Shown here: positions 7,931-14,206 of the stretch, in pieces
Layout: the number at the start of each line of letters is the position of its first letter
Numbering within the stretch: the first letter of the stretch is position 1
Assembly (NCBI GenBank): GCA_035347995.1
Contig: DAOPQD010000056.1
Coordinates: 1-21,640 of the forward strand
Direction of reading: 5' to 3'
Length of the DNA: 21,640 bases
Source: JAAZNO01 sp012798275
Lineage (GTDB): Bacteria > Chloroflexota > Anaerolineae > B4-G1 > SLSP01
Made by a program: the position numbers and the translations under genes
Notes under the pieces: generated by a model
Database searches by the model: none
What the model saw: only the letters and a program-made list of their open reading frames with translations
Told to the model about the DNA's origin: nothing

Positions 7931-7961
7931 GGCGACAAACTTTAGTTTGCCCTTTTGCGCC
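7931..7961. other. Weak hairpin in the nuoN-murE gap
   Basis: CAAAC (7936-7940) pairs with GTTTG (7945-7949) around TTTA. An outer GGCG/CGCC pair (7931-7934, 7958-7961) allows a larger imperfect fold. A short T run (7953-7956) lies on the 3' side. It could be a weak terminator for the nuo cluster or another dispersed hairpin repeat. The remaining gap to 8012 shows only the murE ribosome-binding site. Confidence 0.3.
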
Positions 7962-8012
7962 ACAAGCAGCCATGTGTTTTTCTGTAGCTCATTCTATGTT
8001 CAGGGGACGGCC

Positions 8013-9557
8013 ATGCGGTTTAGCGAGTTGCTTTCGATGATTCCCGGCGTTCGGGGGCGCACAGAGCCTGACGCCGACGTGGTAAGCGTTGTTGCCGATT
8101 CCCGGCAGGTGACGCCTGGCAGCATTTTCGTGGCCATTTCGGGCCTCACCCGCGATGGGCACGACTTCATCCCGCAGGCTTTGGCGGCGGGCGCCGCCGC
8201 AGTGGTGGGCGAGCGCGCTCTCGCCGAAGTGTCCTTGCCGGCAGGGACGCCCTACGCCCTGGTGGAGAATGCTGCGGAGGCGTTCGGGTGGCTGTGCGCG
8301 GCGTTGTTGAATTTCCCGTCCCGCAAGCTCACCCTGATCGGCGTCACCGGCACGGACGGCAAGACGACGACGACCAACCTGATTTACGCCATCCTTCGCG
8401 CGGCTGGACACAACGCGGGCATGATCAGCACCGTGAATGCTCAGATCGGCTCACGTAGCCTGGACACGGGCCTGCACACCACCACGCCCCCTGCCGACGA
8501 GATTCAGGCCTATCTCGCGGAGATGGTTGCCGATGGCGCCACGCACGCCGTTGTCGAGGCCACGTCTCACGGCCTGGCGCAGCATCGCCTGGCCGGCTGC
8601 GATTTCGACGTGGCCGTGGTCACCAACATCACCCACGAGCATCTGGATTATCACGGCACGTGGGAGGCTTACCGTGAGGCTAAGGCGACGCTGTTCCGCG
8701 GCCTGTACCCTTCCTATCGCAAGCCCGACACGCCCAAGATCTCCGTCCTCAATGCCGATGACGTCGGCTCTTACCCTTACCTGCGTCAGATGCCAGCGGA
8801 TTGGCAGGTAGTCTATGGCCTTGATGGCGAGGAGGCGGACGTCGTCGCCGTGGACATCGCCTCGGCGCCTTCGGGACTGCGGTTCACCGTGTTGAGTCCC
8901 TGGGGGCAGGTGCCGGTGTCCTCCCCGCTGGTGGGAGCGTTCAACGTGAGCAACCTCCTCGCGGCGGCGACGACGGGGCTGGCGTTGGGCATTGCCCCCG
9001 AGCAGGTAGCGGCGGGCCTCGCTTCCTTCAACGGCGTGCCGGGGCGCATGGAGCGTATGGACGAGGGACAGGCTTTTACGGCGATCGTGGATTTTGCCCA
9101 CACGCCAAACGCGCTCTTGCGCGCCCTGGAGACGGCGCGCGGGCTGATCGCTCCCGGCGGCAGAGTTATCGTGGTCTTCGGCTGTGCCGGCCTCCGTGAC
9201 CGGGAAAAGCGGCGGCTGATGGGCGAGGTCGCGGCTGCTGGGGCTGACATCACCCTCATCACGGCGGAGGACCCCCGCACCGAAGCGCTCGACGCGATTA
9301 TGGCGGAGACAGCCCGCGCCCTCGAAGCTGCCGGTAAGGTGGAGGGACGTGATTTCTACCGCGTCCCGGATCGCGGCAAGGCCCTTCTTCACGCCGTCTC
9401 GTTGGCGCGTCCCGGTGACCTTGTCATGGCGTGCGGCAAGGGGCACGAACAGAGCATGTGCTTCGGGGAGATCGAGTATCCCTGGGACGACCGCGAAGCG
9501 CTGCGCCGGGCGCTGCATGGCGATTTCCTGGCGACGTTGCCTACCGCGTCCCTCTGA
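8013..9557 (+). CDS. murE: MurE-like Mur ligase (UDP-MurNAc-tripeptide synthetase family)
   Basis: ATP-dependent amide ligase of the Mur family, closest in layout to MurE, which adds the third amino acid to UDP-MurNAc-L-Ala-D-Glu in the cytoplasm. The 514-aa product has the N-terminal UDP-binding domain (ADSRQVTPGSIFVAI), the ATP P-loop GTDGKTT (113-119), the HTTTPP loop, EATSHGL (183-188), a Lys224 at the position of the carbamylated Lys of E. coli MurE, FAHTPNALL (361-369), and GKGHEQ (475-480). The meso-DAP motif DNPR is here EDPR (419-422), so the amino acid added cannot be assigned. The ATG at 8013 follows AGGGGAC at 8002-8008 and is preferred to an in-frame ATG at 7947, which would add 22 non-conserved residues. 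No other mur or dcw gene is nearby. Confidence 0.8.
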   Translation: MRFSELLSMIPGVRGRTEPDADVVSVVADSRQVTPGSIFVAISGLTRDGHDFIPQALAAGAAAVVGERALAEVSLPAGTPYALVENAAEAFGWLCAALLNFPSRKLTLIGVTGTDGKTTTTNLIYAILRAAGHNAGMISTVNAQIGSRSLDTGLHTTTPPADEIQAYLAEMVADGATHAVVEATSHGLAQHRLAGCDFDVAVVTNITHEHLDYHGTWEAYREAKATLFRGLYPSYRKPDTPKISVLNADDVGSYPYLRQMPADWQVVYGLDGEEADVVAVDIASAPSGLRFTVLSPWGQVPVSSPLVGAFNVSNLLAAATTGLALGIAPEQVAAGLASFNGVPGRMERMDEGQAFTAIVDFAHTPNALLRALETARGLIAPGGRVIVVFGCAGLRDREKRRLMGEVAAAGADITLITAEDPRTEALDAIMAETARALEAAGKVEGRDFYRVPDRGKALLHAVSLARPGDLVMACGKGHEQSMCFGEIEYPWDDREALRRALHGDFLATLPTASL

Positions 9558-9621
9558 AAATAGAGAGCAGTGAGCCGTGAGTAGAGAGCTGTCGCAGCCT
9601 TCGATCACAACTCGCAACTCA
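9556..9621 (+). repeat. Heptad repeats between murE and the glycosyltransferase
   Basis: Four units GAGCAGT, GAGCCGT, GAGTAGA and GAGCTGT occupy 9565-9592 at exact 7-bp spacing. Two units CAACTCG and CAACTCA follow at 9608-9621. The left edge GAAAATAGAGAGCAGT (9556-9571) is found again as its exact reverse complement at 21419-21434. The element overlaps the murE stop codon by two bases (9556-9557). The AGGGAG at 9623-9628 just after it is the ribosome-binding site of the next gene. Confidence 0.65.
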
Positions 9622-9635
9622 CAGGGAGCCGGCTC

Positions 9636-10730
9636 ATGCGATTGGCGCTCGTGCATGATTGGCTGAACCAGCTCGGCGGGGCGGAACGGGTCCTCGAACA
9701 TTTTCACGCCTTCTTCCCCGCAGCCCCGATTTATACCAGCATCTACTGGCGTGAGAAATTGCCCTCTGCCTACCGCGCGTGGGACATCCGCACTACCTGG
9801 ATGGATCGGCTGCCGGGGATTTATCGCCATCACCAATGGTATTTCCCGCTCTATGCCCTGGCTTTCGCCCGGCTGAACCTGGCGGATGCCGGATATGAGG
9901 CGATTCTGAGCAACAAGAGCGGGTTTTGCCACGGCGTCCACAGCGGGGAGACGTCGCACCTTTGCTATTGTCTCGCGCCGACGCGCTACGTCTGGGAATA
10001 TGCGACCTACGCGGCGCGGGAAAACCTGCCCCCGGCACTGCGGGTGGCCTTGAAACCGGTGGTGCTGGCGTTGCGCCGTTGGGATTACGCCGCCGCGCAA
10101 CGTCCGGCGACCCATTTCGTCGCCATTTCCACCGAAATCCAGGAGCGCATCCGGCGGTATTACCACCGCGAGTCCACCCTCATCTATCCCCCTGTAGATG
10201 TGAAGCGCTTCTTCGTTGCTCCCCATCCTGGAGAGTATTACCTCGTCGTCTCGCGGTTGATCCCCTACAAGCGCATTGACCTGGCGGTGCGCGCTTTCAC
10301 CGAGCTGGGGTTGCCGCTGCGCATCGCCGGCAGTGGCCGGGACCGCGCGGCCCTGGAGGCTATCGCCGGCCCGAACGTCGAGTTCCTCGGCTACGTCCCC
10401 GACGCCGATCTGCCGCAGCTCCTCGCGGAGTGCAAGGCTTTCGTTTTCCCCGGCAAGGAGGATTTCGGCATCGCGCCGCTGGAGGCGCAGGCGGCGGGAC
10501 GACCGGTCATCGCCTACGGGGCGGGTGGGGCGCTTGACACTGTCATTGAGGGTGAGACGGGGGTCTTCTTCCGTGAGCAGACTGTTGCTGCCTTGATCGA
10601 AGCGGTGCGCAAGTTCGAGGCTCAGCCCATGGAGCCGGCCGTGTGCCGCGCGAATGCCGGGCGTTTCTCCGTGGAGCGTTTCCAGCAGGAGCTGGTCTCC
10701 GCGCTACAGACGCTCATCGCGTCGCGCTAG
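9636..10730 (+). CDS. GT4-family glycosyltransferase (GT-B fold)
   Basis: Retaining glycosyltransferase, 364 aa, predicted cytoplasmic or membrane-peripheral, that transfers a sugar from a nucleotide donor; donor and acceptor are unknown. The N-terminal half starts with LALVHDWLNQLGGAERVLE, the glycine-rich acceptor-side loop typical of the family. The C-terminal Rossmann half shows SRLIPYKRID (206-215), and the EX7E signature EDFGIAPLE with Glu275 and Glu283. The AGTHFVAIST-like hinge (here ATHFVAIST, 158-166) links the two halves. AGGGAG at 9623-9628 supports the ATG at 9636. Relatives often act in exopolysaccharide or O-antigen-type glycan assembly, but no polysaccharide cluster is seen here. 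The gene is convergent with the next one, leaving 8 nt between stop codons. Confidence 0.88.
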   Translation: MRLALVHDWLNQLGGAERVLEHFHAFFPAAPIYTSIYWREKLPSAYRAWDIRTTWMDRLPGIYRHHQWYFPLYALAFARLNLADAGYEAILSNKSGFCHGVHSGETSHLCYCLAPTRYVWEYATYAARENLPPALRVALKPVVLALRRWDYAAAQRPATHFVAISTEIQERIRRYYHRESTLIYPPVDVKRFFVAPHPGEYYLVVSRLIPYKRIDLAVRAFTELGLPLRIAGSGRDRAALEAIAGPNVEFLGYVPDADLPQLLAECKAFVFPGKEDFGIAPLEAQAAGRPVIAYGAGGALDTVIEGETGVFFREQTVAALIEAVRKFEAQPMEPAVCRANAGRFSVERFQQELVSALQTLIASR

Positions 10731-10735
10731 ACGCG
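10718..10735. terminator. Possible bidirectional hairpin between convergent genes
   Basis: CGCGTC (10718-10723) pairs with GACGCG (10730-10735) around GCGCTA, overlapping the glycosyltransferase stop codon and followed on the plus strand by CTTTC. The position between convergent stops fits a terminator, but the stem is only 6 bp and there is no real T tract. Confidence 0.3.
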
Positions 10736-10738
10736 CTT

Positions 10739-12580
10739 TCACCACGGGTACGTTTGGACTTCCCACTCCGGGCGGCGCGTCCACCAGGGCAAGTCCCCGT
10801 AAGACGCGCTGATCGCGTCCTCGTCGTAGAGTTCCAGCATACACTGATACCAGCTCAGCCCGGCCGTCTTCTGGAAGTGCCACCATTCGATGTCGAACCA
10901 GGACGTGCGCCAACCGGCGAGTGCGTTGCGGCGTTCCCAACCGTAGTCGGCGGCCAGCGTCGTAAAGTCCACGTAATAGCCCTGCGGTACCTCACTTTTG
11001 AGCTCGCCGCCCTGCACGGCGGCCAGCCCGCCCTTGGAGCGTGCGGAGAGGTCCCAGGGACGATCCCGTAACGGTTCGCCGAGACTGCCATCCTGTTTTG
11101 CCGCTTTGATGTAGACCCGCCAGTAGGTCACGCCGCCGATGTCCTCGCGAATGAGCTCGATCAGCCCGTCACTCAAGAATCCCTGGTTGATGTCAATGGC
11201 GCGCCCGCAGACATGCCAGGAGATGCGGCCTTGCCCCGGTCGAGGGGTATGGTCCATCGTGCGCCAGGAATCGCCCAAGACGCTGAGATAATCCCAGCCG
11301 GTCTCCTCTTTCACGCGCTGCCGCAGGGCATTGAAACTATCGTTGACGCGATCGCTGAGCTTTTCCGTGGTGTCGCCGTTGTTCACGTCGGGGAGTCCTA
11401 CCAGCTCATAGGTTGTGGGGCGGGCTTCGGTGTTGAGGAGGAGTTCCGTATACAGCGATGATTCCGGCTGCGCCATGCGCGCGCTCAGCTGCTGCGCGAG
11501 CTCGGCGGAAAGGACGTGCTGACTCCAGCTGGGAACCGCCATCCAATCGCTGGAGCTGTATCCTTCCTGTGCCAGCGCCCAGCCAGAGATGTTCGCCGCG
11601 ACCAGGTAGGATTTCTCGTTGCGTCGGTAGATAAACGCGAGCGCCTGGCCGTCGGGGGACCAGGTCGGCTGGCCGCCGGTGCCGAAGAGCATCGGGCGTA
11701 CCTCGCCCATGGCGATCGCGTCTTTGTCGAAGGGGAGCACCAGAATTTCCTCGTTGCCCGGTGTGCCAGCGGAGTAGGTCAGAAAGGCGCCGTCGGGTGA
11801 CCAGGCGGCATAGTCCTCTTGCTGCTCCTGGGATTGGGTGAGATTGATGACTTCGCCCGTGTCGAGCGAGATGACGTGAATGTCCTTGCTGCCGTCGCGC
11901 AGCGAGGTAAAGGCGATGTGGCGTCCGTCGGGCGACCATGCCGGCGAGAAGTCGGGGGCGGGGTGATTAGTCAGCCGATATTGCTGCTCGCCGTCAACGC
12001 TCAGCACATAGATGTCGAAATTTTCCCCGTCGTACACCTCGTAGGCCAGCCACTGACTATCCGGCGACCAGCTGGGGCGGGCCTCGAAGGACGGATCGCG
12101 CGTGAGACGCAGCACCGTCCCCGATTGCATGTCCATCAGATAGAGATCCCAACTGCTGGCCCGCTGCGAGGCGAAAGCCAGCCAGCGTCCGTCAGGCGAC
12201 CAGGCAGGATCCCGGTCGGCGGCAGGGTCATACGTAAGTCGAAGCAGCTGGCCGTCGTTTTGGGAGAGCAAGTAGATGTCGTCGTTGCCGCTGTGCCGCA
12301 TGGTGAAGGCCAGAGTCCCGCCGCTGCCGACGGGAGTGGGGGTAGGGGCCAGCGCGAGCGGTGCGCCGGGGGTAGGCGTCGCCACGAGGATGTGCGTCTC
12401 GCCGGGGAGATACACGGGCGTGGCCGTTTGCGGCAGAGTGGCCAGCCGTATCAGCACCCCCATCAGCGCGAACAGGCAGATCCAGAACAAAATCGGCAAC
12501 CGCACGGCTCGCGGACGCGCCAGCGCTTTGAGCCAGCGCTTCGGCGCGGATTCCTTGGGCCTGTCCATGGGTTCGTCCAT
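10739..12580 (-). CDS. Membrane-anchored PD40/TolB-like propeller with C-terminal M15-like peptidase domain
   Basis: A 613-aa protein when started at the ATG at 12580. Residues 28-46 form a single hydrophobic signal-anchor after a basic N-terminus, so the rest is probably extracytoplasmic. A Pro/Thr-rich linker (PTPGAP, APTPTP) leads to a beta-propeller (about 88-352) with five WSPD(G/S) motifs typical of PD40/TolB repeats. The C-terminal part (about 359-584) carries SWHVCGRAID, with His456 and Asp463, and EWWH, with Glu565 and His568. The spacings H-x6-D and E-x2-H match the zinc ligands and catalytic Glu of VanX/VanY-type M15 peptidases that cleave peptidoglycan peptides. The upstream in-frame extension to 12688 would run through the tRNA-Arg gene and is rejected. 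The promoter position predicts a leaderless start. The substrate is inferred, not shown. Confidence 0.85.
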   Translation of the reverse strand: MDEPMDRPKESAPKRWLKALARPRAVRLPILFWICLFALMGVLIRLATLPQTATPVYLPGETHILVATPTPGAPLALAPTPTPVGSGGTLAFTMRHSGNDDIYLLSQNDGQLLRLTYDPAADRDPAWSPDGRWLAFASQRASSWDLYLMDMQSGTVLRLTRDPSFEARPSWSPDSQWLAYEVYDGENFDIYVLSVDGEQQYRLTNHPAPDFSPAWSPDGRHIAFTSLRDGSKDIHVISLDTGEVINLTQSQEQQEDYAAWSPDGAFLTYSAGTPGNEEILVLPFDKDAIAMGEVRPMLFGTGGQPTWSPDGQALAFIYRRNEKSYLVAANISGWALAQEGYSSSDWMAVPSWSQHVLSAELAQQLSARMAQPESSLYTELLLNTEARPTTYELVGLPDVNNGDTTEKLSDRVNDSFNALRQRVKEETGWDYLSVLGDSWRTMDHTPRPGQGRISWHVCGRAIDINQGFLSDGLIELIREDIGGVTYWRVYIKAAKQDGSLGEPLRDRPWDLSARSKGGLAAVQGGELKSEVPQGYYVDFTTLAADYGWERRNALAGWRTSWFDIEWWHFQKTAGLSWYQCMLELYDEDAISASYGDLPWWTRRPEWEVQTYPW

Positions 12581-12587
12581 GGTATGA

Positions 12588-12615
12588 AAGATAATCGTTT
12601 TGGGACGAATGTCAA
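12588..12615 (-). promoter_or_regulatory. Promoter of the propeller-peptidase gene
   Basis: On the minus strand a perfect TTGACA (12615-12610) and TATCTT (12593-12588) are separated by 16 bp. The expected transcription start, about 12582-12580, coincides with the ATG at 12580. This predicts a leaderless mRNA and supports that start, which has no Shine-Dalgarno sequence. Confidence 0.55.
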
Positions 12616-12661
12616 CCGGATGGAAAAGCGGGTTGACCCGAGAGATCAACTCGCTGCGGAG

Positions 12662-12735
12662 TGCCCCTGGCAGGATTTGAACCTGCAACCGACGGATTCG
12701 AAGTCCGCTGCGCTATCCAGTTGCGCTACAGGGGC
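12662..12735 (-). tRNA. tRNA-Arg (anticodon TCG)
   Basis: A complete cloverleaf on the minus strand, 74 nt. The acceptor GCCCCTG (5' end at 12735) pairs with CAGGGGC, with discriminator A at 12662. The anticodon stem GCGGA/TCCGT encloses the loop CTTCGAA with anticodon TCG, which reads CGA and other CGN arginine codons. The T arm GCAGG-TTCAAAT-CCTGC is canonical. The 3' CCA is not encoded. Confidence 0.95.
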
Positions 12736-12744
12736 CCACGTATG

Positions 12745-12774
12745 AAAAAGGCCGGGCCTGTGGGCCCAGCCTTT
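12745..12774 (-). terminator. Terminator-like hairpin between the two tRNA genes
   Basis: On the minus strand AAAGGC and GGGCC (12774-12763) pair with GGCCC and GCCTTT (12758-12747) around a 4-nt loop with one internal mismatch. Five T residues end the element at 12749-12745. It begins at the last base of the encoded CCA of tRNA-His and ends 9 nt before the 5' end of tRNA-Arg. Confidence 0.6.
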
Positions 12775-12851
12775 GGGGTGGACGGTGGGACTTGAACCCA
12801 CAGTTGCCTGAGTCACAGTCAGGAGCCTTGACCAATTAGGCCACGCCCACC
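12774..12851 (-). tRNA. tRNA-His (anticodon GTG), CCA encoded
   Basis: A cloverleaf on the minus strand. The acceptor GTGGGCG pairs with CGTCCAC, including one G-T wobble. The base before it (12851) is the extra G-1 characteristic of tRNA-His and lies opposite discriminator C at 12777. The anticodon stem CCTGA/TCAGG encloses CTGTGAC with anticodon GTG. The T arm is GTGGG-TTCAAGT-CCCAC. CCA is encoded at 12776-12774, unlike in the neighbouring tRNA-Arg. Confidence 0.95.
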
Positions 12852-12863
12852 GCGAACGTCCAC

Positions 12864-12891
12864 ATCGTACCACAGAAAACAAAAAACACAA
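12864..12891 (-). promoter_or_regulatory. Probable promoter of the tRNA pair
   Basis: On the minus strand TTGTGT (12891-12886) and TACGAT (12869-12864) are separated by 16 bp. The predicted start is about six bases before the tRNA-His 5' end. It lies in the 54-nt gap after the histidine kinase stop codon. The matches to consensus are moderate. Confidence 0.4.
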
Positions 12892-12905
12892 GCCCAGGAG
12901 AGGCG

Positions 12906-14165
12906 TCAACTCGCGGCTTTGGGACCGCTGAAGGGATTGCCCACGGGTAACAGAATGTGCATCGTCGTGCCGGGCCGGGCGATTTCATCATACCCCTGGC
13001 TTTCCGCCCAAATCTTCCCCTCGTGAGCTTCGATGATGCCCTTGCTCACCGCCAATCCCAAACCCAGTCCTCCGCCCTTGAAGTCCGTCTTGCTGGAACG
13101 ATGATACGCCACATCCTCCAGCACATAGAAGCGCCCAAAAATGCGGTTCAATTCTTCCGGCGGAATGCCCACCCCCGTGTCCTTGACCCAGATGTGAACG
13201 GTGTTATCTATCATCTCGCCGTCAATCGTGATTGAGCCGCCGTCGGGAGTGTACTTGATGGCGTTGCTGATCACGTTCCAGAATGCCTGATGCAGGCGCC
13301 GGGGATCGCCCTCGATGGTGGGAAGTTTGCGCAGCCCCGATCCCAGTTCGATCGTCACGTCGCGTTTGGAGCCGAAACTGCGCAGGTTGTGCAACACCGA
13401 TTGGATGGTGGAGTTGAGAAACACCGGCTCGTGCGCCAGATCGAGGCGGTTGGCGTCAATGAGCGAAACGTTGAGGATGTCCTGGATCACCTGGCTCAGG
13501 CGTTCCACCGCTTCGAAGACCCGCCGCATGAGGTGTTTGGGGGTCCCTTCCTGCTCCGCGGAGCCGGGGATGGAGTTGTCGGCCATGAGGATCTGCAGAT
13601 AGCCGTAAACTACGGTCAGCGGAGTGCGCAGCTCGTGCCCGGCGAGGATAACGAAGTCGGACTTCATCTTCTCGACGCGCTGCAACTCCAGATTGGCTTG
13701 CTCCAGCTCCCGCACCTTCTCTTCCAGGCGCTGTACCAGCCGCTGATTGTATTCCAGCAGGTACTCGGCGCGCTGTTCTGCCGACGCTACTTCTTCTCTC
13801 ATCCCCACCAGATAGGAGCGGATCTGATTGGGAAATTCGTCCACATCAATGGGCTTCGGGATGTAGCCGTTGCAGCCCGCGACGAGGGCGCGTTCGCGGT
13901 CGCCGCTGAGGGTCGCAGCGGTCACGGCAACGATGGGCACTTTTTCCAGCCCGGCAATCGTGCGCAGGCGTGTGGTCACCTCATAGCCGTCAAGTCCGCC
14001 GATGTTGATGTCCATCAGAATGAGATCGGGCTTTTCTCGCGTCGCGGACTCGATGGCGGCGAGGCCCGAATTGGCGATGATGACCTCAAAGCCTTCAGCC
14101 TGGAGAATACGCTGGACCAAGGTCTGGCTGGCAGGGGTATCTTCGACGTATAAGATTTTGGTCAT
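12906..14165 (-). CDS. Hybrid sensor kinase: REC - coiled coil - HisKA - HATPase_c
   Basis: Cytoplasmic two-component protein, 419 aa, with no membrane segment. The N-terminal receiver domain (1-120) has the acidic pair Glu8/Asp9, phospho-acceptor Asp52 in LILMDIN, Thr82 and Lys104. A charged coiled coil (about 122-168) leads to the dimerisation/phospho-acceptor domain with His177 in GHELRTPL. The ATP-binding domain follows, with N box WNVISNAIKYTP, G1 DTGVGIP and G2 GGGLGLGL. Without its own sensor domain, it may sense through its receiver or through partners. A strong GGAGGT (14175-14170) supports the ATG at 14165. It lies 41 nt downstream of the enzyme-receiver fusion gene on the same strand, so the receiver of that enzyme is the most obvious partner. 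Partnership is inferred from position only. Confidence 0.93.
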   Translation of the reverse strand: MTKILYVEDTPASQTLVQRILQAEGFEVIIANSGLAAIESATREKPDLILMDINIGGLDGYEVTTRLRTIAGLEKVPIVAVTAATLSGDRERALVAGCNGYIPKPIDVDEFPNQIRSYLVGMREEVASAEQRAEYLLEYNQRLVQRLEEKVRELEQANLELQRVEKMKSDFVILAGHELRTPLTVVYGYLQILMADNSIPGSAEQEGTPKHLMRRVFEAVERLSQVIQDILNVSLIDANRLDLAHEPVFLNSTIQSVLHNLRSFGSKRDVTIELGSGLRKLPTIEGDPRRLHQAFWNVISNAIKYTPDGGSITIDGEMIDNTVHIWVKDTGVGIPPEELNRIFGRFYVLEDVAYHRSSKTDFKGGGLGLGLAVSKGIIEAHEGKIWAESQGYDEIARPGTTMHILLPVGNPFSGPKAAS

Positions 14166-14206
14166 GCTGACCTCCGTTTTCCCTTCGCCGCTGCGCCACG
14201 GTTGGG

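Noticed and set aside
8451..10226. 591-aa minus-strand ORF opposite the Mur ligase and glycosyltransferase
   Set aside because: It spans two conserved sense genes and the repeat-bearing gap between them. Its LLTAHCSLF segment is only the translation of the heptad repeat.
12581..12688. Upstream in-frame start of the propeller-peptidase gene
   Set aside because: It would read through part of tRNA-Arg and the promoter. The ATG at 12580 fits the promoter and the basic N-terminus plus anchor.
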